A stretch of DNA of 64,000 nucleotides from Adineta steineri (GCA_905250115.1 CAJNOI010000014.1:132328-196327), one strand, 5' to 3'. Positions 1-11,410 are shown, numbered from the stretch's first letter. Made by a program: numbers and translations. Notes: generated by a model from the sequence alone, not told the origin.

Positions 1-560
1 TCACTCAACTTAACATAATTCAATTCCGGAATTCCTTGCATTCGATTCCTACCTATTCCGGAATTCCTGCACATTCCTACCAATTTCGGAATGACTAGAT
101 CAATTGATATTTATGTAAGCCTGGACATAAAGAAAAATACGGAATTCCGGAATTCATGCATTTCCCGGAATTTCTGCACATTCCTACCGATTCCGGAAAA
201 GCCGGAATGTGCACGAATTCCGGAATTCCGCTACGGAATCGATTCGATTAATTCAGGAGGATCATTTCTACATGAAGTATAACTTGTGCAATTCCGGAAA
301 AGCCGGAATTCCTGCCCATTCCTACCGATTCCGGAAAAGCCGGAATGTGCACGAATTCCGGAATTCCGCTACGGAATCGATTCGATTATTCAGGAGGATC
401 ATTTCTACATGAAGTATAACTTGTGCAATTCCGGAATTGGCAGGAATCGAATTCGATCCGTTCCGGAAAAGGCAGGAATCGTATACAAGGAATTCCGGAA
501 TTGAATGATATTAAGTTGGGTGTGTGCAGCGATTCCGGAATGTGTAACTTTTGGGAATAG
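1..560. repeat. array of GGAATTCCGG palindromes
   Basis: More than a dozen copies of a GGAATTCCGG-type palindrome are packed here, mixed with TTCCTACCGATTCCGG and GAATCGATTCGAT blocks. A roughly 128-base unit is tandemly duplicated: about 212-300 and 340-430 are nearly identical. The array is cut by the left edge and thins out after 540, with a last isolated GAATTCC near 636. The design (one short motif repeated inside an element) matches the hAT-like elements elsewhere in the window, but no terminal repeat is visible. The short open frames here are by-products of the repeat. Confidence 0.75.
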
Positions 561-975
561 GAAGCATTCTCATCGACCAGCTTATATACATGAATAGTTG
601 AAAGTTTGAATTCAATTTTCATATTTGACACTATCGAATTCCAGCACAGTTTCCTTTCTATTTTTTTGCTCGTCTAAACTATATGTTTCAACTGCTACTT
701 ATGCACAATAAGATATTTTTAATACTGATCAAGTAATACATATTCTGATTCATTCTATACTTTTTTACCAACTAAATATTATATTTTTATTAGAAAATAT
801 AATAGGAAGTAACACAGGTAAATAATGTCTAATTAAGAAAAGTATGATAATGTAAGGAGAGAAAATGTCACGCTTCGCGTGTTTTTTAAACATACTTATA
901 TGGTTGTACTCTTACATGTATATGCATTCATTCGCAATTTATCTATTATACATAAACATTATAGAGCTACTCACT
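561..975. other. AT-rich intergenic, upstream of PLAC8 gene 1
   Basis: AT-rich sequence with no convincing gene. It should contain the promoter and 5' leader of the PLAC8 gene at 976. An in-frame extension upstream to 865 is open, but it is hydrophobic and absent from the paralogue, so I leave it out. Confidence 0.5.
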
Positions 976-1505
976 ATGAGCAACCAGACAGAAAATATCA
1001 ATAATGCAATTGATCAAGCAAATGCAGGCAGACCATGGAATGGTCAGTTTTATTAATTTCTTCATGAATTTCTATTTATCTATGTTCTAGAATCACTATT
1101 CGGCTGTTTTAGTGATATTAAAACGTGTTGCTGTGGATTCTGCTGCCTACCATGTACGTTTGGTGATAATGTTGAAAAAACCGATGGTACTAGCTGTATA
1201 GGATGTTGTCTTGCATATTGGGTATCGAGCGCCTGTTATTTATGTTGGGTCCCACACATGATGAAACGAAAAGTATTACGTCAAAAATATCTTTTGAAAC
1301 CAGAACCATGTCATGATTGTCTTGTAACTGCTTGTTGTGGACCGTGTGCTGTTTGTCAAGAGGCTCGAGAACTAAAGAGTAGAAGTACGTATTGAATACA
1401 TTTTGATATTCTATCATTTATCTTTTTTATGAAATTCTAGGTGGAGCACAAGGTCGTCCTAACGTATTACCCGTACGTGCTCAACCAGTGGCTTATCGAA
1501 AATAA
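976..1505 (+). CDS. PLAC8 family cysteine-rich protein (copy 1)
   Basis: Three exons: 976-1042, 1091-1384 and 1441-1505, joined by GT-AG introns of 48 and 56 bases with matching phases, giving 141 residues. The middle exon holds the cysteine-rich PLAC8 core: SLFGCFSDIKTCCCGFCCLP near the start, then CIGCCLAYW, and CHDCLVTACCGPC near the end. PLAC8 proteins are small, membrane-associated Cys-rich proteins (placenta-specific 8, cornifelin, plant cadmium-resistance and fruit-weight proteins); the exact role here is unknown. The start at 976 is chosen because the paralogue at 6804 begins at the equivalent place and has the same exon lengths in exons 2 and 3 to within six bases. The tail is short and basic. 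Confidence 0.85.
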
Positions 1506-3348
1506 AAGATTTGAATCATCTTATTTAATCTAACAAACTTAAACTTATTTTATTTTTATTATCACTTTTAATATTTCAATAAAACAGAACTTTTAACTTA
1601 TCAGAATTGTTTGAATTCATCTAATACATATGCTATTATCTGTTGTAAAATATCCAACTTAAGAATAAGTTATTTTCGTACAGATGAATATTTGAAAATT
1701 TGATTACAACATATTACTGTTAAATGTTAACAGTCATATGTACATTAAACTAAAACGAACTTGGAAAATACCAACATAGGATGCATTTGACTAAATGAAT
1801 CATTATAGAAAGTATGATATTTGATTTTTTTCCAAGTGCTTCTGATTTAGATATGAGTCAGATAAAAATCATTACTTACCTATTTCTAATGATTCTTGTA
1901 AGTCATATAAAATAGAAAGCAAAAAAAGATTCACTTCCTATTCACCTTTTGTAATTATATTTCTGTATTTCTAATGACTCATTCATTTATATAAACAGAA
2001 TAGAAACAGTATGATTTCTTTTTATCTTTACTAATGAGGTAAGGGTGTGAGAATATCTGCAGTAGAACACACCCACATCCTCTTTTCAAGGTGATATATT
2101 TGATACAGTTCAATATTTCACAATGACAGTTGCAAGAAAATAAACAGCATTCATCTACATTGATTATATTTCCTCGTTTAATTTCTCTCAACTTGATGGA
2201 AGTACATGTATTTTATGCTGAACAACTTCTGTATTATAAAAATAGTCATCTGCCTGCGTTGTTAGATCTTTTCATATTTGTTTTTGCTGAATTATCTTTC
2301 GCTTATACATCAAACTCTTACATATATGTTTTCCAAGTGAATCAATCCATTTATAGAGCTGATGATTGGATTTTAACATATATCTCGTGAAATTTAATAT
2401 TTAAATAAGAGAGAGAGATTTGTTGGGATATCAGTTTATTCGTATAGTCAATTATAAAAATATAAGTAAAGATTAAATCATATAGAAAATGATCGATTAG
2501 ATGAGTTTAACAACTATACTCAAAATCTTCATCACATTCTTCTATCCGTATCCAGCTAATTACTTTTAGAGTTCATCATGAAGATGCGACCAGAATCGAC
2601 AGGCAGTTCTGTCGTCTAACACAAGAATGCCATGAAACAATCAAAATCAAATCAGCATTATTTAGATTTTCCCCTTTAATAAGAAGGACACAAAAAAGGT
2701 GGATAAAAATTTTATATATTTATAGACGAACTCGAAACCATTTACTGAATAACAAATCTTAGTGTTAACTCCTAAAAACTGAGGGTGTGAATGTAAAATT
2801 AAACTAATACTCTTACAAACACCTGTGACCACACCTAAGATGTGGCCCTTTGGTTTTTGAGATGATCCTCTATAAATAATTTCCACAACGACGAATATTT
2901 CGAAATAATTTTCCTTTTCATTTTATTTTCTTCAAATTAAACCCGATTGATCTAAAATCAATTGTTTATTTAAACACATTTAATCAATATCCTTAAGAAA
3001 ATTGAATAGATTATAATGACATCTATTCAAAATTTCATAAAAAAATTTTTTTGTTTGTTATTCAATGAAAATTACAATATTATTTGTATCTCAATTCATA
3101 TAAAAGACAAAACATTAATAAAATTCTTATAATTCATCTTCCTCAAAGAGACTTAATTTTCATTGAATACCAATGAATAATAAAATTATTTTCATCATTA
3201 CACAATTTCTTATCTATTGCACAATGATTTTCTTCGTTCTCTTACTACCTATTGATATTCATCTACCTTGACTCATTTTGTTTTGTATAAATAAATACAC
3301 AGGCAAAATGTGAATGACTATTTATTTCTTTTCCAAATTCATCAGCAA
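1506..3348. other. intergenic, no gene recognised
   Basis: AT-rich DNA. It holds one telomere-like cassette (2036-2082) and a weaker one (about 2780-2845). Open frames at 1979-2390 and 2662-2886 have no family features, and one is created by the cassette. The end probably contains the promoter of the NHL gene at 3349. Confidence 0.5.
2036..2082. repeat. telomere-like inverted cassette
   Basis: GAGGTAAGGGTGTGAG is followed after about 15 bases by CACACCCACATCCTC. This is a G-rich then C-rich imperfect inverted repeat of TGTGGG-like units. Confidence 0.6.
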
Positions 3349-5330
3349 ATGGCAGAAGCAAACACTAGAATACAATGTTCTATCTGCAATAAAGGAAATA
3401 CGACATATATTTGTCGTGGATGTTCAAAAGATTTTAATTTTCAACGTTTAACAGAACATCGACCAATTCCTCGTAGACAATTAAATGAAATTATTAATGA
3501 TCACGATCAATTTCAACAAATAATTATTCAACACAAACAAAACTTAGACAATTCTTCTTTAATTCAACAAATTAATCAATGGGAAACAAATTCAATTCAT
3601 CAGATTCAACAAACAGCAGAAGAATGTCGAGAAACAGTGATGAAATTGACACAAAAATTGATCAATAATACTGAGAGAAAGTTTATTGAATTATCTCAGA
3701 AATTAAAAGAAATTCGTCAAGAAAATGAATTTAATGAAATTGATTTAAATCATTTTCAATTAAAATTAAAACAAATGAAAGAAGACTTTCTTCAATCATC
3801 AAATATTTCTATTCGACAAGATTCACAACAATTTATCAAGAAAATTTCAGTTATTTCATCATTCGGTATGTTTATTCTAGAGTCCTGCACGGGTGCACTT
3901 TTTTGTACCCGAAACCGAACCGGCAATTTTTTTTACACCCGGGCCCGAACCGGTCTACTCAGTTATTTTCTAAAGTATGATCAGATTTCTAAACCTTTAT
4001 TTCGTTCAATAAATATAATATGTTCAGTTTCGTTCATAAGTAGAGGTAGGACAGTTCATAGTTCCAAGTTCAGATGAACTGGTCAAAAGAACTATGATAC
4101 AGTTCTTAAGAACGTAACTCATATGGAACTGTCCTACCCCTATTCATAATTAACAAATAAAAATATATATTATGTAAAATTACGTAAAAAAACAAGTGAA
4201 TCAGGAGCTAGCTGAAGATGTGGATCTTGCTCTTATCTCACATCCACACACACACAAGCCCACACCCGATGCCCGAACCGACCCGGCGAATTTTACCCGG
4301 TACCCAGGTCCGGGTCGGGCCGGGTGTCGGGTACCCGTCCGGTTTGCAGGACTCTAGTTAAAACAAATTCATATACAAGTTGTTCTTGTTATTTAAAAAT
4401 AATGAGAAAACATTTGAATAAAAGGAAAATCTATTATTTTTAGGAGAAATTCAGATAAGAAAAACTAAATTTCAACAATTTGCAATTACTGTTGCTAAAG
4501 GAAATGAAGATGGACAGAAATCAAATCAAATCTCTGATCCTCAAGGCATCTTTTTTGATAATGATAAATCACTTTATATTGTTGATTATTCGAATGATCA
4601 TATTGTTAGATGGAAATTAAATTCAAATACTGGTCAAATCATTGAAGCAGATAGAAATGGAAATGAAAATAATCAATTGAATCTTCCAAGAGATATAATT
4701 TTTGAGAAAGAAAATAATTCTTTTATTATTTCTGATTTTGAAAACAAACAAGTAATTCGATATTTTGATCAAAATCAAACAAATCAACAAATTATTATTT
4801 CAAATATTTATTGTTTTGGTTTGGCAATCGATAAAAATGGTTATATTTATGTTTCTGATTGGATGAATCATGAAGTAAGACGATGGAAACAAGGAGATGA
4901 AAATGGTGAATTAGTTGCAGGTGGACATGGGAAAGGAAATCGACTTAATCAACTAAATTATCCAACTAATCTATGTATTGATGAAGATTATTCTCTTTAT
5001 ATATCAGATGGTCACAATCATCGTGTAATGAAATGGAAAAAAGATGCAAAAGAAGGAATTATTGTTGCTGGTGGAAAAGGTTATGGAAATAGTCTCAAGC
5101 AATTGTCTTTTCCTCGAGGAGTGATTGTTAATCATTTGGATCAAATTTATGTAGCAGATCGTAATAATAATCGAATAATGCGTTGGTGTGAAGGAGATAA
5201 AGAAGGTGAAATTGTTGTTGGTGGAAATGGAAGAGGAATGCAATCAAATCAATTGAGTTTACCCACAAGTTTATTATTTGATAATGAAGAAAATCTTTAT
5301 GTTGTTGATTATAATAATCATCGAATATAA
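3349..5330 (+). CDS. B-box-like/coiled-coil/NHL-repeat protein
   Basis: Two exons: 3349-3865 and 4444-5330, about 467 residues. The N-terminus has a zinc-finger-like CSIC...CRGC pattern followed by His, as in TRIM/B-box proteins, then a Gln/Glu-rich coiled coil. Exon 2 encodes about six NHL repeats (motifs such as LYISDGHNHRVMKW and IYVADRNNNRIMRW), expected to fold as a beta-propeller for protein or RNA binding. The donor GTATGT at 3866 is intact and the 578-base intron is long for this genome because it carries two nested hAT-like elements. Phase across the junction is correct (codon GGA). The last codon before the stop aligns with HRIQKF in the paralogue, so TAA at 5328 replaces a CAA and trims the tail by a few residues. 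No RING finger is present. Confidence 0.85.
4041..4142. mobile_element. hAT-like mini-element E nested in element A (AGTTC type)
   Basis: A 102-base element with inverted termini TAGAGGTAGGACAGTTC and, read from the other end, TAGGGGTAGGACAGTTC (16 of 17 bases identical). The flanking 8-mers TTCATAAG and TTCATAAT agree at 7 of 8 positions, a likely target duplication. The interior is built of GTTC/GAAC units. It lies wholly inside element A, so it is the later insertion. Confidence 0.8.
4217..4257. repeat. telomere-like inverted cassette inside element A
   Basis: GAAGATGTGGAT followed by ATCTCACATCCACACAC: a short G-rich then C-rich inverted repeat just inside the right half of element A. 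Confidence 0.4.
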
Positions 5331-6803
5331 AAATATGAAAAAATTTTAAATTTAATTTAATAAAATTTCAATTTTTACTTTTGAAAATAAATTAATAAAA
5401 CTTCTTTTAATAAAAGAAAACAATCAAGATGAATAAGAATGAAATCTATATTAGTTAACAAAATGATTCGAAAAAATTATGAATATAAAAATACATGTGA
5501 ATCAGTTTATTGACAGATATTCGATTATTGCTTCTACTAAGAAAACATTGGAACTTGATAATTCAATTTATGAACTAAAAAAAATGATTTCGAAAGGAAA
5601 AAGGCATTAATACTGAATTCACTGAATATTAAAATTGTTCTATTTAATCTTCTAACTTTTAATAACATCTCATTTTGATTATGACATCATCAATAGTATT
5701 AAGAGAGATGTTATGTGTTTTATTCATATAAATTATTATTTAGATACAAAGTGAATTTTATTCAATAGCGTCAAACAAAAAAAATAAATCATGGGATGGT
5801 TAAGTTAGTATAATAAATAAATATATTGAAGAATATTTTATAACTTATGACGAAACAAGAAGATATAATGCAAGTGTGAGAGTGAATGTTTTATTTCATT
5901 CATAATTGTAGCTTCACACTCTAGACTGGTCTTATCATACTCGTTAATCACAACGTTAAGACTGCGACGCATGAAGGATTGAAATTCAAATTAATTAAGA
6001 TGTCGTTGTTGAGATAAAGACTAGTAATTTAAATTGATTTTTGCTCACAAATTACTTTTCAGTATATAAAAAATTAAAATTTTTATAGAATAATTGTCAT
6101 CGATATGTGATGGTGAACGATTCAATATATCAATAATCTAAAGAATCATTTATGCATATTAACAATGTATTCCTCGCAATTTCAGATATCCTACAAAATC
6201 CCGTATGTTTTTTATTCAAATATGTATAGTTATCCAATCGGAATTAAATTATCCAGTTTCGAATGCACTATGTTGCAATCTATGATTTATAGTTGTTTGT
6301 TTTGTTTTGCCATCATATTCAAGATTTATTATAATACGCAGGAAACCTCTTTCGTTTAATACTCACACTCGCACTCTGTTCATTGTAGAGACGCTCAGTA
6401 GTATCCGTGAATTGATTTGGTGGGTGACCTGATATTAATGTTGGTCTCTGGTTTATAAAATAACGTATTCTCTTTTTTTTTTGTTCTTATCCGTTAAATA
6501 TAATATGTGTAATGTCATGTTCTATATATTTCGTTCATCTAACCTTCATATATCTCGTTTATTTATCCTTCATATATTTCATTTATATATTATCCTTCAT
6601 AACCCTCGTTTAGCTATCCTTCGTATATTTTTTTTAGTTCAGACCTTGTGTATGGTGAAGAACAGTCGATGCATATAAAAAGAGGTGGAAAAGAACGTAG
6701 AGAGGCCATTAAAGAATAGTTTGATTTACGTTGAAACAAAGGATTTATTAAACCGGTAACGTAAGAAACTAAGTTTATAAATACAACACCGTTATTCATT
6801 AAT
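5331..6803. other. intergenic between NHL gene and PLAC8 copy 2
   Basis: AT-rich, no gene recognised. It contains a weak telomere-like cassette at 5873-5922 and a degenerate tandem repeat of CTTCATATATCTCGTTTAT-like units at about 6520-6630. The open frames here are short and composition-driven. Confidence 0.5.
5873..5922. repeat. telomere-like inverted cassette (weak)
   Basis: GTGTGAGAGTGAATG and, after about 22 bases, GCTTCACACTC. Confidence 0.4.
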
Positions 6804-7353
6804 ATGGACAAAAATCCAGAAGTTGTTGATACTGCAGTTGATGAAGCACGTGCACGTGTTTGGAGACCATGGAATGGTCAGTTTTGTAAATTCTTCTATG
6901 ACTAGTTATTCGTTTTTTTTAATTTCTATCTATCTATGTTTTAGAATCATTATTCGGCTGTTTTAGTGATATTAAGACATGTTGTTGTGGATTCTGCTGT
7001 CTACCATGTTTATTTGGTCAAAATGCTCAAAAAATCGATGGTAGTAGTTGTGTAGGTTGTTGTCTTGCATATTGGATAACAGGCGCCTGCTCTTTATGTT
7101 GGGTACCACATATGATAAAACGAAAAGTACTACGTGAAAAGTATCTTTTGAAACCAGACCCATGTCATGATTGCCTTGTCGCTGCTTGTTGTGGACCATG
7201 TGGTGTTTGTCAAGAGGCTCGTGAATTGAAGAGCAGAAGTATGTATTGAATAAACTTTAATTTTCTATGATTTATCTTTTTTATACAATTCTAGGTGTAA
7301 CACATGGTCGTCATCCCGTACGTGTTCAACAACCAGTAGCATATCGAAGATAA
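6804..7353 (+). CDS. PLAC8 family cysteine-rich protein (copy 2)
   Basis: Exons 6804-6876, 6945-7238 and 7295-7353, 141 residues, the same length as copy 1 and with introns at the same positions and phases. The Cys-rich core (CCCGFCCLPC, CVGCCLAYW, CHDCLVAACCGPC) is almost identical to copy 1; the N-terminal 24 residues differ. Both genes keep a PWN motif at the exon 1 end. The pair flanks the NHL gene, so they arose by dispersed rather than adjacent duplication, or the NHL gene was placed between them. The function is not resolved beyond the PLAC8 family. Confidence 0.85.
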
Positions 7354-7847
7354 AAGATATGAACTATCTTATTTAATCTAACAAACATAAACTTATTTTA
7401 TTTTTAATTGCCTTTTTCAATATTCTAATAAAACAGAACTTTTAATTTATCGAAATTGTTTAAATTCAAGGCAACGGAGGAGTGTCAGTGTAGAAGAGTT
7501 CGATCTATATACTCAAAAATGCTGTTGTTTATCATATAAAGTTACAAATTGAGACAGGATATTGGCATATATTAATGTGAGGTTCTACTACGCGTTTATT
7601 CTTTTCTTTCTCATTATATTTATATTATTAAAAAAATTTCATCGTACATACATTACAAAAGCACCACATGGTAGGCAATAAAAACTGGTATAATATCACA
7701 TATCTAAACGAAGTAATAAATTCGTACGTCTTTTTAGAATATTCTTCTTTTGCGTTAAAAATTACATAAAGTGAGTTTACATAAACATAATTTCTCTAAC
7801 TAAAGATTCTTTATTTTCAAAAAATCTTGCAATGAATGTGAATGTTA
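7354..7847. other. convergent intergenic spacer
   Basis: AT-rich spacer between PLAC8 copy 2 and the aldo/keto reductase, which converge here. Nothing recognised apart from an isolated GAGTGTCAGTGTAG tract near 7480. Confidence 0.5.
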
Positions 7848-8924
7848 TTATGGAATAAAGTCTTTCCACTGTTTGAATGGATATTCTTTTGCATATTTTT
7901 TGTCCTCCACTTGATGATAGCGAAATCTAATTTGAATATCATTATGAATTTTATTAAAATCTTCTTCATCTAATTGAAAATGATTTTGATTAATACATTG
8001 AAAATTTTGTTCAATTCGTTGATAATTAGCAGATTTAACAACACATACGAGATTTCGATCGATAATATAACGAAGAAGAATTGCAGCTGGAGGAACATTA
8101 TATTTATCGGCAATTGATTTTATCGTTTTATCTTCTAAAATTTCTGGATCATTTTCTTTTTTCCATTGTCGATTTTTTGCACCTATTTTAATTTTTTTTT
8201 TCAATAAGAGATACATTTAATGAAATAAAAAATTTTACCTAATGGTGCATAGGCTTCAAGAAGAATTTGATGTTTTTTACAAAAATATTCTAATTCAATT
8301 TGAGGACAATATGGATGAATTTCAACTTGATTAACAACTGGTTTATATTTGCATGTTTGAAGAATTCGTCCTATTTGTTCTTCATTAAAATTCGATAATC
8401 CAATAGATTTAACTAATCTTTCATCAACTAACAATTCCATTGCTTTCCATGTTTCAATAAAATCAATTTCATCATCTACATTTGATTGATGTTCTTCATT
8501 ATTTTGTGGATCCTAAACAGAGAAAAAATGAATTCTCGAAAAATAAAAACAAAGAACAGACGTGATCAACAAAAGCAAATGGCCAATGAATAAGAAAAAG
8601 GTCAAGATATTGACATTGAAGATCATTGATTGTTATAACACATTGTTGACGAACACGTTCAAATTTATGAAATGAACACCAAAGTTTACTTGTTATAAAT
8701 AAATCTGATCGTTTGATTTCTCCTTTTTGAAATTGTTGAGATAAACTCGCTCCAATTTCTTTTTCATTTCCATAAAGCCATGCACAATCAAGATGACGAT
8801 AACCAACTGAAAGTGCACTTTCGATAACATTCGATATTTCTTCTTCTCCTATATCATAGGTACCTAATGCTAATTGAGGAATTTCAATATTATTATTCAT
8901 TAAAATTGATCGTGATGAACTCAT
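7848..8924 (-). CDS. aldo/keto reductase, one-base frameshift in exon 2
   Basis: Minus-strand exons 8924-8562, 8513-8239 and 8182-7848 with GT-AG introns. AKR enzymes reduce carbonyls with NADPH in the cytosol. The catalytic tetrad is visible: Asp and Tyr in YRHLDCAWLYGNE, Lys in FITSKLW, His in LFLIHWPFA. Later motifs LVKSIGLSNFN, PVVNQVEIHPYCPQ and LLEAYAPLG are family hallmarks, and the end carries the CVVKSANYQRIEQN cofactor-loop region. The exon total is 973 bases, one more than a multiple of three. A run of five A on the plus strand at about 8459-8463 puts GATTTT out of frame with the ATTGAAACATGG that should continue DFIETW. It is either a sequencing error in a homopolymer or a real inactivating change. 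Intact length would be 323 residues. Confidence 0.85.
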
Positions 8925-9630
8925 TTGTAATTTTTATCTAAAGCGAAACAAAGTTAATTTTAATATTTTTTTTAAAGGGTGAGTGTCGGTGAGGGGAAGT
9001 TTTTTATTTTATCTTTTGTATATTTTGAAAATAAAAAGATGTAGTATGTAAATTGTAACGATCTAAATGCTGCATATTATAATATATATAGGAAAGAAGT
9101 TTTCTCTATTAATTTTTTATTTTTATTGATAGAAACATTGTGAAGAACTTAATCTATTTTTAATACAATTCAAATAGAAACTTCGTTGGTTATATTCTTC
9201 ATCCTTTACTATTTGAATATAATTTAAAAATAAATTTCTAATGAAAAATATACGCTTACCTTGAATAAGTCTACAAAGAGAATAATTAACGTCTCGAAAA
9301 GTGTAGAGTCCCTCTCTTTCATTTTCAAGATAGATTTGTTATCTTGTGCATCGTCTTAAAAGAAGCAAATATGCTTGTCAACTGACGTATAATAGAGAAA
9401 AAATACTTTTTTTTTGTTTGACTACAATGAAATAGCAGGATTACTTTGATAAATTTGGTTTTGTATTTATCGGCACTATATCCACCAATGGAAACCGTTT
9501 TTTTGCTTGAATTTGAATTTATTGCCGCATTGAAAAGTTCTATCTGTCGTAATGAAACTTCATTTTGATTTGTCAAAGTAGTAGACCACCAACAAAAACA
9601 GAAGTTATAGTCACAGTACTCAAATTATCC

Positions 9631-9680
9631 TCAGGATGTGTATAGGTACTGATATGTTAATCCAAACCTACACCCATCCA
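9631..9680. repeat. telomere-like inverted cassette
   Basis: AGGATGTGTATAGG followed by AACCTACACCCATCC. Confidence 0.5.
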
Positions 9681-9745
9681 TCAATTGTGAAATTTAGTTA
9701 TTATTATAAAATAAAGCAGATAAGAAAAGAACGACAGAAACGGAA

Positions 9746-9800
9746 AGGGTGGATGTGGGTGAGTACTGAAATAACTGTCTACATCCACACTCACACCTAC
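9746..9800. repeat. telomere-like inverted cassette
   Basis: GGGTGGATGTGGGTGAGTAC, spacer, TACATCCACACTCACACC: strong G-rich then C-rich inverted repeat. Confidence 0.65.
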
Positions 9801-10183
9801 AGTGATGCGAACGCGTCTTATTTGGTCGTCTCACCATCCTATTTACCTCTATGTGCGGATTTTATGATTTTGTCTCCATTAAATGTTTACGCATATTTAT
9901 GTCTTAGTTGTTTCTGTGACTGAGTAGCGATATTATGGATGTCGTTGTTTTCTGCATCTCGAATCTTTCTCTTATCTTTTTTCTCTTCAATTCGTTTGAT
10001 TTGTGTTTGGATTTTTACGTATCATTGTTTAGAAAGATAACATTCGCCTACTAAATAAGACGTGTCTTGTGTTAGTTTTACTTCTCACTAAGTTCGCTAA
10101 TATATAAAACATACGACGCAAAAGTCTTGCCCATTACTTAATTTTTGTTTGATTCTTTTCTCACAAAGAACAGTTTTCAAGCA

Positions 10184-11410
10184 ATGCTTGGTATTGACGC
10201 AGAATGTCTCCAGGAACGAATGCAGAGACAACAAATGCAAACGGATGCAATTAACGATTACGTTGAAGGCTTCAGTGAAGATCTTTTACGGCAGGATAGT
10301 TGGGAAAAATTTAATGCAGCTGAAGTGGCTGAAACATCATTACAGATGCCAATGAATGCTGATGCTGATGACGGAGAAACGCAACGTTTTCGAACATTTC
10401 TATCCATTGCAACGAATTTTTCTTCGTTACCGTTAGCGGCTAAACTAAATAAAGTTCCCGAATTGGTCGAAAGCATAAAAACACTCTTGGAAAGTATGAT
10501 AAAAGAAGTTCAACAGTACAGTGATATAGCTAATGAACTTCGTGATCTGATTCATTGTTTTATCCGAATGGTTATGCAAGTCAAACATAATGTAAACATG
10601 ATACTTCCTTTGCTCTCAGCTGCGAGAAAGCAACTGTCTGTTGTTGAAGACGTAATGAACACTGATCCGAGTCAAATACTAAACGAAACGGATAAAAACG
10701 ATATTAAACTTGCACTAGATCGAATGTCGAACGGAATTGAGAACCTACTCGAATTAGCTAAATCATCCAAAGCTGAAAGTCAAAAATTGGACGAACGAAT
10801 ACACACAATGACCAATTCAGTTCAATCGAGGAAATTCGTTGTCCAAGGACGACTAGATATAGCTGAATTCTGTTTCAAAAATGCTAAACCAGCAGGTGCT
10901 GTCTCAGGAGCACTTGCAGCTGGAGGTTTGCTTGTATCGGAAGCAAGGCGTGGTTTTGGGGCGTTAATAGTGGCCGGAACAGCTTCTCCTCCAGTAGCTG
11001 CGATCATTAGTGCATCTGCATTAGGTGGAATTGGGGCTGCCACTGTTGTAACTCTAGTGAAAACATTATGGGCTAGACATCAGCACAATGCATTGATGTA
11101 CTTGGGAAAGATATTCGAAAGTCTCGTTCAGCTCAACGCAGCGAATACGTATTTTATCGGTTATATGACAGATGCCGAAGAAAAAGCTATTGCCGTGTCT
11201 CAGCATCTGCAAGATATTCAGTTGTGTCTGGAGAGTGAACGACAACGTCGAATCAATCGAGATGTTTGCACTCGAGCGATTGAATCCACCACGACGATGA
11301 TCAACAGTCTTAAAGAAATATCCACTATTGATATATCAGAATGGACTGGCACGACAAATGTCATAAGTCTCTCAGCCGCCAATGAGACACAACTGTCTAT
11401 TACAAACTAA
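10184..11410 (+). CDS. intronless alpha-helical protein with central hydrophobic Gly/Ala hairpin
   Basis: A single open frame of 408 residues with no introns, unlike almost every neighbour, and visibly richer in G+C. ATG at 10184 is the first in frame; the frame is open a little further upstream without an ATG. Predicted architecture: long amphipathic helices (about 1-240), a hydrophobic Gly/Ala-rich segment (GAVSGALAAGGLLV, then VAAIISASALGGIGAATVV) around residues 245-300 that could span or insert into a membrane, then more helices. This is the layout of ClyA/HBL-type bacterial alpha-helical pore-forming proteins, but sequence identity to them is not established; it could be another helical-bundle family. 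Bacterial origin by transfer is an inference from the missing introns and base composition. Confidence 0.75.
   Translation: MLGIDAECLQERMQRQQMQTDAINDYVEGFSEDLLRQDSWEKFNAAEVAETSLQMPMNADADDGETQRFRTFLSIATNFSSLPLAAKLNKVPELVESIKTLLESMIKEVQQYSDIANELRDLIHCFIRMVMQVKHNVNMILPLLSAARKQLSVVEDVMNTDPSQILNETDKNDIKLALDRMSNGIENLLELAKSSKAESQKLDERIHTMTNSVQSRKFVVQGRLDIAEFCFKNAKPAGAVSGALAAGGLLVSEARRGFGALIVAGTASPPVAAIISASALGGIGAATVVTLVKTLWARHQHNALMYLGKIFESLVQLNAANTYFIGYMTDAEEKAIAVSQHLQDIQLCLESERQRRINRDVCTRAIESTTTMINSLKEISTIDISEWTGTTNVISLSAANETQLSITN

Larger units (their letters stand above)
3878..4356. mobile_element. hAT-like non-autonomous element A (CCGGGT/CCCGAACCG type)
   Basis: A 479-base element with terminal inverted repeats TAGAGTCCTGCA (left) and TGCAGGACTCTA (right). 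The flanking 8-mers GTTTATTC and GTTAAAAC match at 5 of 8 positions, consistent with an aged hAT 8-bp target duplication; the TAGAG terminus fits the hAT consensus. Both ends are filled with CCCGAACCG, CGGGTACCCG and CCCGGGCCCGAACCGG motifs, far more GC-rich than the surroundings. It has no transposase. It sits in the intron of the NHL gene, 12 bases after the donor, and contains element E. Confidence 0.8.
8925..10183. other. intergenic with two telomere-like cassettes
   Basis: No gene recognised. An open frame at 9325-9576 (minus) has protein-like composition but no family match and no clear splice partners. Telomere-like cassettes lie at 9631-9680 and 9746-9800. The stretch before 10184 should hold the promoter of the helical-protein gene. 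Confidence 0.45.

Noticed and set aside
91..631. Four short frames with repeated IPEFRYGIDSI peptide
   Set aside because: Produced by the GGAATTCCGG array.
10258..11043. Antisense frames inside the helical-protein gene
   Set aside because: Shadow frames of a GC-richer coding region.
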